Origin: Anaerolineales bacterium
GTDB taxonomy: Bacteria > Chloroflexota > Anaerolineae > Anaerolineales > Villigracilaceae
Reading direction: 5' to 3'
DNA: 64,000 nucleotides
NCBI GenBank assembly: GCA_030834895.1
Contig: JAUQXA010000032.1
Span: 62,001 to 126,000, forward strand
The notes below the pieces were generated by a model. That model searched no databases. It was not told where the DNA came from and saw only the letters and a program-made list of their open reading frames with translations. Every line of letters begins with the position of its first letter. The first letter of the stretch is position 1. Positions 23,960 through 31,801 of the stretch are shown piece by piece. Both the position numbers and the translations under genes were made by a program.

Positions 23960-25828
23960 ATGAACCTATTAGAAATCCTTTCACAAAAAACCTTACTGGC
24001 TGACGGCGCCATGGGGACCATGCTCCATGCGCGCGGCATGAGTTTTGCAAGCTGTTTCGACGAGCTCAATCTCACTAATCCCGCCACCGTCGCGGACATT
24101 CACCGCGAATACATCGAGGCGGGCGCGCAGTTGATCCTCACCAACACCTTTGGCGCGAACCGATTCAAGCTGGGCAAACATGGACTGGAAACCCGTCTGG
24201 TCGAGATCAACCGCGCAGGCGTGGAACTGGCACGGCGGGCAGTGGCGGCCTCTTTCAAGGAAAACGTGCTCGTCGCTGGCGACATCGGTCCGCTGGGTGT
24301 ACGCATCGCCCCCTATGGGCGGATCAAAGCCGAAGAGGCGCGTGCGGCGTTCGCAGAGCAAATTCAAGCGCTGGCAGATGCAGGCGTGGACTTAATTGTC
24401 ATCGAGACCATGAGCGACCTGTACGAAATTCAGGAAGCCATCCATGCGGCGAAATCGATTGTAGTAGGGGCGGATGGCCATCCGCCCCTACCTGTCATCG
24501 CCTCCGTCACCTTCACCCGTGATGACCGCACCCTGCTCGGCGATGACCCCACACTGGTGGCACGCAAAATCCACGAAGCAGGAGCAGACGTGATCGGCGT
24601 CAACTGTTCCGGCGGACCTTCGCAACTGCTCCGCATCCTCAAGCAAATGAAACAGGCTGTGCCCGAAGGCAAATTCTGGGTCAAACCCAACGCGGGCTGG
24701 CCCGAACAAGTGGGCGGACGCATCATGTATCCCGCCGACGCGGAGTACTTCGGCAACTACGCCATCTCCTTCCGCGAGGCGGGCGCAAACATCGTCGGCG
24801 GCTGCTGCGGGACCACGCCCCAGCACATCGCCGCGATGAAAAAGGCGTTTGAAGTCATTCCCTTCCAGACTTCGGAAGTCTTGGAGACTTCGGAAGTCTC
24901 AGACATTGAAGAGACGGACAAAGAGCAGCCCACCCAACTGGCGCAAAAACTGGCAGCAGGCAAGTTCGCCATCTGCGTCGAGATGGATCCCCCGCGCGGA
25001 CTTTCAACTCACAAATTGCTGGCGGGCGCGTCCCTGCTCCACGATGCAGGCGCAGACGTGATCAACGTGGCGGATAGCCCGATGGCGCGGATGCGGATGT
25101 CCGCGTGGGCGGTTTGTGATTTGGTCCAGCGCAAGATCGGGGTCGAGACCACTTTGCACTTCCCCACTCGCGGGCGGAACCTGCTCCGCGTGCAAGGCGA
25201 TTTGCTCGCGGCTCACGCCATTGGCCTGCGGAATATCTTCGTCGTCATGGGTGACCCGACCTCGATTGGCGACTATCCCGAAGCCACCGACAACTACGAC
25301 CTCGTCCCTTCGGGGCTGGTCAAACTCATCAAGCAGGGATTCAACATGGGGGTGGATCACTCCGGCACGAGCATCGGTCAACCGACGAATTTCTTCGTCG
25401 GCGCGGCGCTCAACCTCTGCCCAAAGGATATGGACAACGAGGTCAAGAACCTGCACCGCAAAATCAACGCGGGCGCGGATTTCTTTCTTACCCAGCCGAT
25501 TTACCGTCCTATCGACGGACCCAACCTGATTCAAGCCTACGAATCGAAACACGGTAAACTGGATAAACCAATCCTGGCGGGCATCCTGCCGCTGGTTAGC
25601 GCAAAGCATGCCAACTTTTTGCACAACGAAGTGCCCGGTGTTTTCATCCCCGACGAGGCACGCAAACGAATCGAGACTACCAGCGATACCGAGAGCGGGG
25701 TCAAAGTCGGTGTGGAACTGGCTGTTGAGTTGATTCAACAGATCAAAGGCTGGGCGAGCGGAGTTTATTTCATGCCGCAGTTCCACCGCTATGACATGGT
25801 CGCCGAGATCATCGAAAGGGTCAAGTAG
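23960..25828 (+). CDS. Bifunctional homocysteine S-methyltransferase / 5,10-methylenetetrahydrofolate reductase
   Basis: This 622-residue fusion resembles Bacillus YitJ. Residues 1-295 are a homocysteine S-methyltransferase domain (DGAMGTMLHARG; zinc ligands in GVNCSGGP and VGGCCGTTP). Residues about 325-622 are a methylenetetrahydrofolate reductase TIM barrel (FAICVEMDPPRG, ADFFLTQPIYR). The enzyme would make 5-methyl-THF and pass methyl groups to homocysteine, complementing MetH. Two repeat elements are read through: a perfect palindrome inside the first domain (about 169-178, GADGHPPL) and a doubled GACTTCGGAAGTC palindrome in the linker (TSEVLETSEVS, about 304-314). It leads a tight unit with a small protein, a glycosyltransferase, coaX and a deacetylase. 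Confidence 0.93.
   Translation: MNLLEILSQKTLLADGAMGTMLHARGMSFASCFDELNLTNPATVADIHREYIEAGAQLILTNTFGANRFKLGKHGLETRLVEINRAGVELARRAVAASFKENVLVAGDIGPLGVRIAPYGRIKAEEARAAFAEQIQALADAGVDLIVIETMSDLYEIQEAIHAAKSIVVGADGHPPLPVIASVTFTRDDRTLLGDDPTLVARKIHEAGADVIGVNCSGGPSQLLRILKQMKQAVPEGKFWVKPNAGWPEQVGGRIMYPADAEYFGNYAISFREAGANIVGGCCGTTPQHIAAMKKAFEVIPFQTSEVLETSEVSDIEETDKEQPTQLAQKLAAGKFAICVEMDPPRGLSTHKLLAGASLLHDAGADVINVADSPMARMRMSAWAVCDLVQRKIGVETTLHFPTRGRNLLRVQGDLLAAHAIGLRNIFVVMGDPTSIGDYPEATDNYDLVPSGLVKLIKQGFNMGVDHSGTSIGQPTNFFVGAALNLCPKDMDNEVKNLHRKINAGADFFLTQPIYRPIDGPNLIQAYESKHGKLDKPILAGILPLVSAKHANFLHNEVPGVFIPDEARKRIETTSDTESGVKVGVELAVELIQQIKGWASGVYFMPQFHRYDMVAEIIERVK
24464..24491. repeat. Perfect 28-nt palindrome, family A, inside the MTHFR fusion gene
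   Basis: GTAGGGGCGGATGG (24464-24477) is the exact complement of CCATCCGCCCCTAC (24478-24491). It is translated in frame within the homocysteine methyltransferase domain, just before the strand LPVIASVTF. Confidence 0.92.
24867..24900. repeat. Doubled GACTTCGGAAGTC palindrome in the interdomain linker
   Basis: AGACTTCGGAAGTCT (24867-24881) is followed after 2 bp by GAGACTTCGGAAGTCTC (24884-24900). Both are self-complementary apart from the central base. The unit encodes the linker TSEVLETSEVS between the two enzyme domains. Confidence 0.88.
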
Positions 25829-25831
25829 GGA

Positions 25832-26257
25832 ATGTGGAAAAGGGTTTTACAGGGAATAGTCTTGGCCGCTGTCGTGGTTCTTGGCATCAAAACAGGCATC
25901 GAAAATTTTCAGTCCAGCCTTGCCGAGCGCAGCAACGACGCGGCGGTGATCGGCGCATGGAACGAGCGGCTCTCGAAATTGACCGCGCCCATCCCCTTTG
26001 AGCGCGGGTTCGTTGGTTATCTTTCAAATGCCGACATCCCCGGTGCGAACTATAGCTCAGATGACGCAGAGGGTGAGTTTGTCCTCACACAATATGCCAT
26101 CACACCGTTGATTCTTGTCCGGGGCACGGAACAGGAGTGGAATATTCTAAATCTCGACCGTGGCACTTTTGAAAAATGGCAGCAGGAAAATGCGGGCAAG
26201 TTTGAAGTGGTTAAATCCGGGGGTGGCATGTATCTTGTCCACAAGGTGACACAATGA
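25832..26257 (+). CDS. Small membrane-anchored protein paired with a glycosyltransferase
   Basis: This 141-residue protein has one N-terminal transmembrane helix (about 5-22) and a soluble domain outside the membrane. GFVGYLSNADIPGANYSSDD and QYAITPLILVRGTEQEWNIL resemble the extracytoplasmic C-terminal domains found fused to GT39-like transferases in this group. Its stop overlaps the start of the next gene (ATGA), so the two products are probably made together and may work as a split enzyme. The start lies 3 bp after the MTHFR stop. No named family recognised. Confidence 0.65.
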   Translation: MWKRVLQGIVLAAVVVLGIKTGIENFQSSLAERSNDAAVIGAWNERLSKLTAPIPFERGFVGYLSNADIPGANYSSDDAEGEFVLTQYAITPLILVRGTEQEWNILNLDRGTFEKWQQENAGKFEVVKSGGGMYLVHKVTQ

Positions 26258-27639
26258 GCCTTCCCAGCCTGCTGACATTCATCCCACCCATCTTGATCGG
26301 CACATTGATCGTGCACTTGCTGTGGCCGGACAGGAAAAGTCCTCTCGATCTGATTCTTCAACTCTCGCTGGGGATCGGTCTGGGGCTTGGTTTTTCGTCC
26401 CTGCTGTATTATGTTTACCTGAACCTCTTTGCTGGGAATCCCTATTTTTTGTATGTGGAAATAATCTTCTTATTTGCAGTCGCGACAGCAGCGTACTTGA
26501 AACATACAAAGACAACGTATGTAACCTTCCAACGTCCAAAGCTAAGTTTTATTCAAATCACAGTTTTGGCAATTGCCCTGCTGGTCACTGTTGTATCCTT
26601 TCTTGGTCTGGTCAATTATTCGCGGCAGAGGGCGTATGGTGACTGGGATGCCTGGATGATATACAACCGTTCCGCGCTTTTTATTCATCGCGGAGGCGAG
26701 GCCTGGCAGGACGCCTTTTCGCCCGGCATGGACCTGATCTTTCATGCCGATTATCCGCCGTTGCTGGCCCTGAACATCGCCGCCCGTTGGGAGGCGCTCA
26801 ACTCCGAGACCACTTTTGCGCCGATGGTCTTGGGTTTTCTGTTTACCCTCTCTGTCCTTGGGCTTTGCTTTGGGGCGTTGGCAAACTTTAAGTCACCGGG
26901 ACAGGGTTCGCTGGGATTGATTTTTCTAAGCGGCGTCTCGTTTTTCTTGAGTGAAGGCGGCAGGCAAACAGCAGATGTTCCCCTGGCATTCTTTATGCTT
27001 GCATCCGTGGTATTCCTGTTCTTCTATTACCGCGAAAAGCGCGTGATCTTTATGACCTTCGCCGCAGTCATGGCAGCGTTGGCGGCCTGGACCAAAAACG
27101 AAGGACTGCTCTTTGTATTTACCTCTGCCGGAGTGCTGTTCCTCACGGCACTTTGGAAACGTTCCTTTCGGGGTCCCCTTTTCTATTTTGCGGGGTTACT
27201 CCTGCCATTGATTCTGCTTTTTCACTTCAAAACCCAGGTCGCGCCTCCAAGCGAGTTTGCAGGCGGCGGAATTGATGTTCTCTTCCAAAAACTGATAGAC
27301 CCCGCGCGTCACCAATTGATTTTCAATGCCTTCAAGAGTTTCTTTCTTTATAGCGGTGGCTGGTTCGGTATCGGTATTTACCTGATTTTAGTTGGTTACT
27401 ACCTTTTGTTTCAAACCCGTGTTGGAGAAAATTCTCACGCAGTCCTCATCAGCCTCGCCATACTCACAGTGCAATTTATCGGGTATTATCTCTTCTACCT
27501 GATCTCGCCCTACGACTTGAACTGGCACATCGGCTACTCCCTCAACCGCCTCTTTGTCCATGCCTACCCGGCAACTGTTTTTGTGATTCTGACGGCGACT
27601 CGGACCCCCGAAGTCGTTTTTTCTCCTGAAACAAAATAG
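26254..27639 (+). CDS. Polytopic membrane protein, probable GT-C glycosyltransferase
   Basis: This 461-residue protein has about eleven transmembrane helices. YGDWDAWMIYNRSALFIHRG around residue 127 is the acidic outer loop expected for a GT-C type transferase, and HADYPPLLALNIAARWEAL follows in the next loop, a pattern seen in other predicted Chloroflexi glycosyltransferases. It lacks the long soluble tail of the other transferases here, which may be supplied by the overlapping small protein upstream. Acceptor and donor are not deducible. Confidence 0.7.
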   Translation: MSLPSLLTFIPPILIGTLIVHLLWPDRKSPLDLILQLSLGIGLGLGFSSLLYYVYLNLFAGNPYFLYVEIIFLFAVATAAYLKHTKTTYVTFQRPKLSFIQITVLAIALLVTVVSFLGLVNYSRQRAYGDWDAWMIYNRSALFIHRGGEAWQDAFSPGMDLIFHADYPPLLALNIAARWEALNSETTFAPMVLGFLFTLSVLGLCFGALANFKSPGQGSLGLIFLSGVSFFLSEGGRQTADVPLAFFMLASVVFLFFYYREKRVIFMTFAAVMAALAAWTKNEGLLFVFTSAGVLFLTALWKRSFRGPLFYFAGLLLPLILLFHFKTQVAPPSEFAGGGIDVLFQKLIDPARHQLIFNAFKSFFLYSGGWFGIGIYLILVGYYLLFQTRVGENSHAVLISLAILTVQFIGYYLFYLISPYDLNWHIGYSLNRLFVHAYPATVFVILTATRTPEVVFSPETK

Positions 27640-27647
27640 GTGACCTT

Positions 27648-28424
27648 ATGCTCCTCACCATTGACATTGGCAATACCAATCTGACCCTCGGACTTTACGA
27701 AGGCAGCCAGCTTGGCGCACACTGGCGGCTCGCTACAGACCACAACCGCATGCCAGATGAATACGGTTTGCAGTTTTTAGGTCTGTTGCAAAACGCAGGA
27801 AAAACACTTGACGACATTCATGGTATTTCGCTCGCATCGGTTGTCCCGCCACTGACCGGACGTGTGGTTCAAGCCTGCCATGAATATCTCAAACAGGAGC
27901 CGCTGGTTGTGGATGCGGGCGTGAAGACAGGCATCAAGGTCCGCTATGACGATCCCAAAGCCGTCGGCGCGGATAGAATTTGCGATGCGGTTGCTGTGTT
28001 GAAACTGTATGGCGGTCCAGCCTGTGTGGTGGATTTTGGCACCGCCACCACCTTCAATGCCATTACCAAAGATGGCGAATACCTCGGCGGGGCGATCACA
28101 GCCGGTGTGAATCTTGCCGCGGAAAGTCTTTTCACACGCGCTGCCAAACTTCCACGCATCGACCTGCAACGTCCGCCTTCCGTCATCGGGCGCAACACCA
28201 TCCACGCCATGCAGTCGGGACTGCTTTTCGGTTACGTGAGCATGGTCGAAGGGATGGTGACCAGGTTCAAGGCGGAACTTGGAAACGGGATGAAGGTCAT
28301 TGCCACAGGCGGCATGGCGGAAGTCATTGCCAGGGAAACCCAGGTCGTGGATTTCATAGCCCCCTGGCTTACGCTTGACGGATTACGAATGATCTGGGAA
28401 CTCAATCACCAAGGAAACGAATGA
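27648..28424 (+). CDS. coaX: Type III pantothenate kinase CoaX
   Basis: This 258-residue protein carries the type III signature: N-terminal LLTIDIGNTNLTLGLYEG (phosphate-binding Asp), DPKAVGADRICDAVA (the GADR motif) and VVDFGTATTFNAI. It phosphorylates pantothenate, the first step of coenzyme A synthesis; type III enzymes need a monovalent cation and are not inhibited by CoA. AGGTGA precedes the ATG. Its stop overlaps the start of the deacetylase gene. Confidence 0.95.
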   Translation: MLLTIDIGNTNLTLGLYEGSQLGAHWRLATDHNRMPDEYGLQFLGLLQNAGKTLDDIHGISLASVVPPLTGRVVQACHEYLKQEPLVVDAGVKTGIKVRYDDPKAVGADRICDAVAVLKLYGGPACVVDFGTATTFNAITKDGEYLGGAITAGVNLAAESLFTRAAKLPRIDLQRPPSVIGRNTIHAMQSGLLFGYVSMVEGMVTRFKAELGNGMKVIATGGMAEVIARETQVVDFIAPWLTLDGLRMIWELNHQGNE

Positions 28425-29395
28425 AAAAAACGATTATCTTAATTCTGGGGCTTTCTATTTTGTTGTCTGGATGTGAATCAGGGGCATTTGCCAAACCACT
28501 GCCCACGGCGACAACTACGGTTACCCCTTCTCCGACGGCGACCTCCACTATCACGCCTACAGCTACGATCACTCCCACCTTTACGGCTTCGCCCATCCCG
28601 ACTCCCACGTGGGACCATCAGGGACCGGATACCGTGCTTGTGCCGATCATCCTCTATCACCGCATTGCCGTTTCCCCGACTGACGGGGTAAATTACAAAA
28701 GCCCATATTATGTGAAGCCTGAATTATTCGACGCAGAGATGAAACTCCTGCACGATTGGGGCTACACTACCATCACCACCGAGTTGTTGATCAAAGCCAT
28801 CAACGAAGGCGCGGACCTGCCGCCCCGTCCCATCCTCATCACCTTTGACGACGGACATTTGAATAACTACACAACGGCATTCCCCATCATGCAAAAATAT
28901 GGATTTACAGGCGTGCTGTATATTGTCGGCAATTATATGGGCGCGGAGAATTATATGAATGCCGAACAGATCAAGGAAATGGCGGCGGCAGGCTGGGAAG
29001 TGGGGAGTCACAGCATGAGTCATGCCGACCTGAATTCACTTGAACCCCAACAGCAAAGATATGAGGTGGTTGAATCGCGCGAGGTATTGGAGGAGAAACT
29101 GGGTGTGCCTGTCCTGACCATTGCCTATCCATTCGGGAGCAGCAACACCGGGATTATTGACTACGCCATTTTTGCCGGATATATCGGCGGCATGGGGTTG
29201 GGTTTTACCTACGACCAGGGGGAAGCAAATTTATATAACTTGCAGCGCCGCGACATCAAAGGGACGTATGATATCAAACAGTTTGCTGCATTCCTGCCCT
29301 GGCAGGGTGATCCCGCCTTTTTGCCCACCGACACACCCATGCCCACAGCAACCTCATCCCGCACTCCCATTCCAACTTATACCCAGCTACCGTAA
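28421..29395 (+). CDS. Polysaccharide deacetylase lipoprotein
   Basis: This 324-residue protein has a lipobox LSGC (Cys18), then a Thr/Pro-rich stalk (residues 30-65), a NodB-type deacetylase domain (about 70-290), and a second Thr/Pro tail. Catalytic motifs are visible: ILITFDDGHLNN (motif 1, TFDD) and VGSHSMSHADL (motif 2, HSxxH). AYPFGSSNTG corresponds to motif 3. It should remove N- or O-acetyl groups from extracellular or wall polysaccharide at the outer face of the membrane. It is the last gene of the unit begun by the MTHFR fusion and follows two membrane transferase-related genes, consistent with surface glycan work. Confidence 0.9.
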   Translation: MKKTIILILGLSILLSGCESGAFAKPLPTATTTVTPSPTATSTITPTATITPTFTASPIPTPTWDHQGPDTVLVPIILYHRIAVSPTDGVNYKSPYYVKPELFDAEMKLLHDWGYTTITTELLIKAINEGADLPPRPILITFDDGHLNNYTTAFPIMQKYGFTGVLYIVGNYMGAENYMNAEQIKEMAAAGWEVGSHSMSHADLNSLEPQQQRYEVVESREVLEEKLGVPVLTIAYPFGSSNTGIIDYAIFAGYIGGMGLGFTYDQGEANLYNLQRRDIKGTYDIKQFAAFLPWQGDPAFLPTDTPMPTATSSRTPIPTYTQLP

Positions 29396-29405
29396 GTAGG
29401 CAAAG

Positions 29406-29438
29406 TGACAGTCACTTTCCCAAAGTAGGTGACTGTCA
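29406..29438. terminator. Hairpin between convergent genes, likely bidirectional terminator
   Basis: TGACAGTCAC (29406-29415) pairs with GTGACTGTCA (29429-29438). A T-rich stretch (TTTCTTTTTATTTTC) follows on the plus strand. The GTGACTGTCA motif also occurs at about 30411-30420 on the other side of the EamA gene. Confidence 0.65.
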
Positions 29439-30371
29439 TCATTTCTTTTTATTTTCTCCAAATCTCAACAAAATCACCCCGGCAAAGACCAGCATACCGC
29501 CAAATAGCTGTGTGCCTGTTAAAACTTCACCGAGCAGGAAATATGCCCAAATTGCGGTAAATGCCGGTTCGAGGGTGGCAATCAGGTTCGAGGTGGTCGG
29601 GGAAAGGTAGCGCAGGCTCAGGGTGTACAGTCCAAAACCGCCAAGTGTGGGAGCGACACCAAGGAAGAAAAGAAGTCCCCAACCCAGGAAGGCATTCTTC
29701 AGCCAGAGCATATCCGTGAATGGCGGTTTTCCCGTGATAAACAGGTCGTTCCCAAGATTGAAGAACACCAAAAAAATCGTCGCACAGGCAAAACTGTAAA
29801 GTAGCGCCGTCCAGGAATCAATATGCGCATCGGAGGCATGTTTACCTTCCAGATTGTAGATGGAAAACGCCAGTCCGGAAATCATCCCGAAGATGATCCC
29901 CAATGGATTAAGGTTCCACGCTGTCGGGTCGTAAGCGCCCGACACAAACACGATGCCAGTCAAACTCAAAAGAATGGAAAAAACTTTTATGCGGCTGAAT
30001 TGTTCCCCGTAAAACAGACGGCTAAGTATGGCTGTAATGGCAGGCGAACTGAATGCCAATACTGTTGCCACCGCCGCACCATTGTACTGCACTGAAAACG
30101 TCCAAATGGAATTGAAGACGGCAAGTGTAAAACCGTACAACACCATAAACCCACAGTGTCTGCGGTCAAGGTAAAAACGCTCACGGCCGAAAGCAAACAG
30201 TCCAATTACCATGCCCGCCGATACGAAAAGGTCGCGCCAGAACGCAAGCACCAATGAAGGCAGGGAATAGGTTTTGCCTAGATAGCTGATGATGAGCCCC
30301 GTAAATGACCATAATACAGTCGCAATGAACGCGAGAATATAACCGCGCGAGAGCCTAGACGATGTTTGCAT
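29439..30371 (-). CDS. EamA-family (DMT superfamily) transporter
   Basis: This 310-residue protein has ten predicted transmembrane helices in two repeated halves of five, the layout of drug/metabolite exporters with two EamA domains. FWRDLFVSAGMVIGL in the first half and SNLIATLEPAFTAIWAYFLLG in the second are typical family segments; the latter contains the conserved Pro near helix 9. The substrate is unknown (members export amino acids, nucleosides or small drugs). It is downstream of tRNA-Glu on the same strand and may share its transcript. Confidence 0.88.
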   Translation of the reverse strand: MQTSSRLSRGYILAFIATVLWSFTGLIISYLGKTYSLPSLVLAFWRDLFVSAGMVIGLFAFGRERFYLDRRHCGFMVLYGFTLAVFNSIWTFSVQYNGAAVATVLAFSSPAITAILSRLFYGEQFSRIKVFSILLSLTGIVFVSGAYDPTAWNLNPLGIIFGMISGLAFSIYNLEGKHASDAHIDSWTALLYSFACATIFLVFFNLGNDLFITGKPPFTDMLWLKNAFLGWGLLFFLGVAPTLGGFGLYTLSLRYLSPTTSNLIATLEPAFTAIWAYFLLGEVLTGTQLFGGMLVFAGVILLRFGENKKK

Positions 30372-30426
30372 GTTTACTCCACATTCAAAAAATAACAGCC
30401 ACCGTTGAGGTGACTGTCACTGGGAG

Positions 30427-30499
30427 TGCCCCCACGGGAATTCGAATCCCGGTTTAAGCCTTGAGAGGGCTTCGTCCTGGGCCGCTAGACGATGGGGGC
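30427..30499 (-). tRNA. tRNA-Glu (anticodon CUC)
   Basis: The 73-nt minus-strand sequence folds as a cloverleaf: acceptor GCCCCCA with TGGGGGC, a D arm GTC...GAC, an anticodon stem AAGCC/GGCTT with loop CTCTCAA (anticodon CTC), and a T arm CGGGA-TTCGAAT-TCCCG. The 3' CCA is not encoded (GAG... on the plus strand). The discriminator base is A. Confidence 0.95.
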
Positions 30500-30552
30500 T
30501 CGTTGGTGCTGACGGTTCGCTTTCGTTCACCGTGTCGAAACAAGCGGGGTGC

Positions 30553-30581
30553 ATTGTATCACCGCTATTTTTACCCGTCAA
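30553..30581 (-). promoter_or_regulatory. Sigma-70 type promoter for tRNA-Glu
   Basis: On the minus strand, TTGACG (30581-30576) and TACAAT (30558-30553) are separated by exactly 17 bp. This places the start about 45-50 nt upstream of the mature tRNA. Confidence 0.8.
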
Positions 30582-30615
30582 CAAAAAATCTCTACAATTA
30601 TGTCTATGAAATAGA

Positions 30616-31407
30616 TTACCTCACCCTGCGCTTCCACTCTTCCTTCAACTGTAATTCGCGCGGACTTGCACCCGAGTCAAGCGCGAGAAAGTCTGTCAGC
30701 AAACGGTTGAACTGATTGGAATTGTCGATCATCGGGAAGTGTCCCGTGCCTTCAAGATTGATCTGATGCATGTGACTCGGCAAAGAGTCTGTGCGCTCTT
30801 GTGAGGGCATGGCAACACCGGCGTCGTTGGGACCATACACGAACAGGCAGGGAATGCCAAGGTTTCGAATCTCGGAGAATAAGTTTGGATTTGCCTGGAA
30901 TCCCGCCATCGAAGCCGTAACCGCCTGTGGGTCGACTTTTGAAGCGTCTGAAAGGGCGGACGTCGCCTCGGGGCTGCGGCCTGCCAGCCAATCCGCCAGG
31001 TCGGGTATATCGCCGGTTCGCATCCGGGCATTGATCGAGGAATAATCAAAAGGCCAATTGATCGTCATCATTCGATCTACACTTTGAGGCCATTGCTTGA
31101 GATAGGTAAATCCCACCAGCGCGCCAAGGTTATGTCCAACCAGGGCAACTTTGCCAATTCCCATTTCCTCCAGGAAGCGTTTTACAAGGTCTGCCTGCCG
31201 GTCCAGGGAATAACGTAATGGATCGTGTTGGGAATCGCCAAAGCCAAAGAGGTCGAGCGCATAGGCGCGAAACGATGTGGATGCGATCTGCATGGCGTTG
31301 ATCCAATATCGCCATGAGCCGACCCAGCCGTGCAGGAAGATAATGGGGCGTCCCCGTCCCAAAGCTTCGTAATGCACCATCGAACCGTCAAGAATAATTG
31401 CGCTCAT
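30616..31407 (-). CDS. Alpha/beta hydrolase homologue with Asn at the nucleophile position
   Basis: This 263-residue protein has the alpha/beta hydrolase core: the oxyanion-hole region RPIIFLHGWVGSWRYW, the nucleophile elbow VALVGHNLGALVGF, the acid region YGPNDAG and the His in LEGTGHFPMID. The elbow reads G-H-N-L-G, so the Ser nucleophile is replaced by Asn (codon AAC). Classic esterase or lipase catalysis is therefore unlikely; it may bind a ligand without hydrolysis or use a different mechanism. It is clearly paralogous to the 43311-44108 product, which keeps G-H-S-M-G. It is the last gene of the ten-gene operon, 9 bp after the lone receiver gene. Confidence 0.85.
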   Translation of the reverse strand: MSAIILDGSMVHYEALGRGRPIIFLHGWVGSWRYWINAMQIASTSFRAYALDLFGFGDSQHDPLRYSLDRQADLVKRFLEEMGIGKVALVGHNLGALVGFTYLKQWPQSVDRMMTINWPFDYSSINARMRTGDIPDLADWLAGRSPEATSALSDASKVDPQAVTASMAGFQANPNLFSEIRNLGIPCLFVYGPNDAGVAMPSQERTDSLPSHMHQINLEGTGHFPMIDNSNQFNRLLTDFLALDSGASPRELQLKEEWKRRVR

Positions 31408-31416
31408 GTATCGTTG

Positions 31417-31791
31417 TTATTTTCCGAATTTTGCCAGAATGGACTTCACTCGTTCCACAAGTTGATCGGGTGCAAAAGGCTTCAACAAATACTCTTCAGC
31501 GCCCACATCAAGACCCGTTTGGATTTCAGCGTCCTGTCCTTTGGCGGAGAGAAAAACAACAGGGATGTCCTTTAACATGACATCCGCCTTAATTGCGCGG
31601 CAGGCATCATATCCTGTCATTTTCGGCATACGCACATCCATAATAATAATATCGGGGATAATCTGGGATGCCTGCTTAAGCGCCTCCTCGCCATTGGACG
31701 TGGCCGTGACCTCATGCCCCGCAAAACGCAGGGTGAAGGCAACAAGCTCGCGGATATCCGGTTCGTCTTCTGCTATCAAAATTCTCGCCAT
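31417..31791 (-). CDS. Single-domain response regulator (CheY-like)
   Basis: This 124-residue receiver has all key residues: the acidic pair in ILIAEDEPDIRELV, the phospho-accepting Asp in DIIIMDVRMPKMTGYDA, the Thr/Ser in VVFLSAKG and the Lys in YLLKPFAPDQL. It has no output domain, so it should act by protein-protein contact or in a phosphorelay. ATG at 31791 is chosen because the receiver begins right there (MARILIAEDE); a longer frame from 31854 would overlap the kinase gene. It lies 10 bp after the giant kinase stop and is its obvious partner. Confidence 0.92.
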   Translation of the reverse strand: MARILIAEDEPDIRELVAFTLRFAGHEVTATSNGEEALKQASQIIPDIIIMDVRMPKMTGYDACRAIKADVMLKDIPVVFLSAKGQDAEIQTGLDVGAEEYLLKPFAPDQLVERVKSILAKFGK

Positions 31792-31801
31792 GAAAACTCC
31801 A

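Noticed and set aside
24460..24500. Frameshift or assembly error at the in-gene palindrome
   Set aside because: The frame continues correctly on both sides and the protein keeps all domain motifs, so it is read as a true in-frame insertion.
16854..24900. CRISPR array suggested by repeated palindromes
   Set aside because: The repeats are single, widely spaced and of different families; there are no regular spacers and no cas genes.
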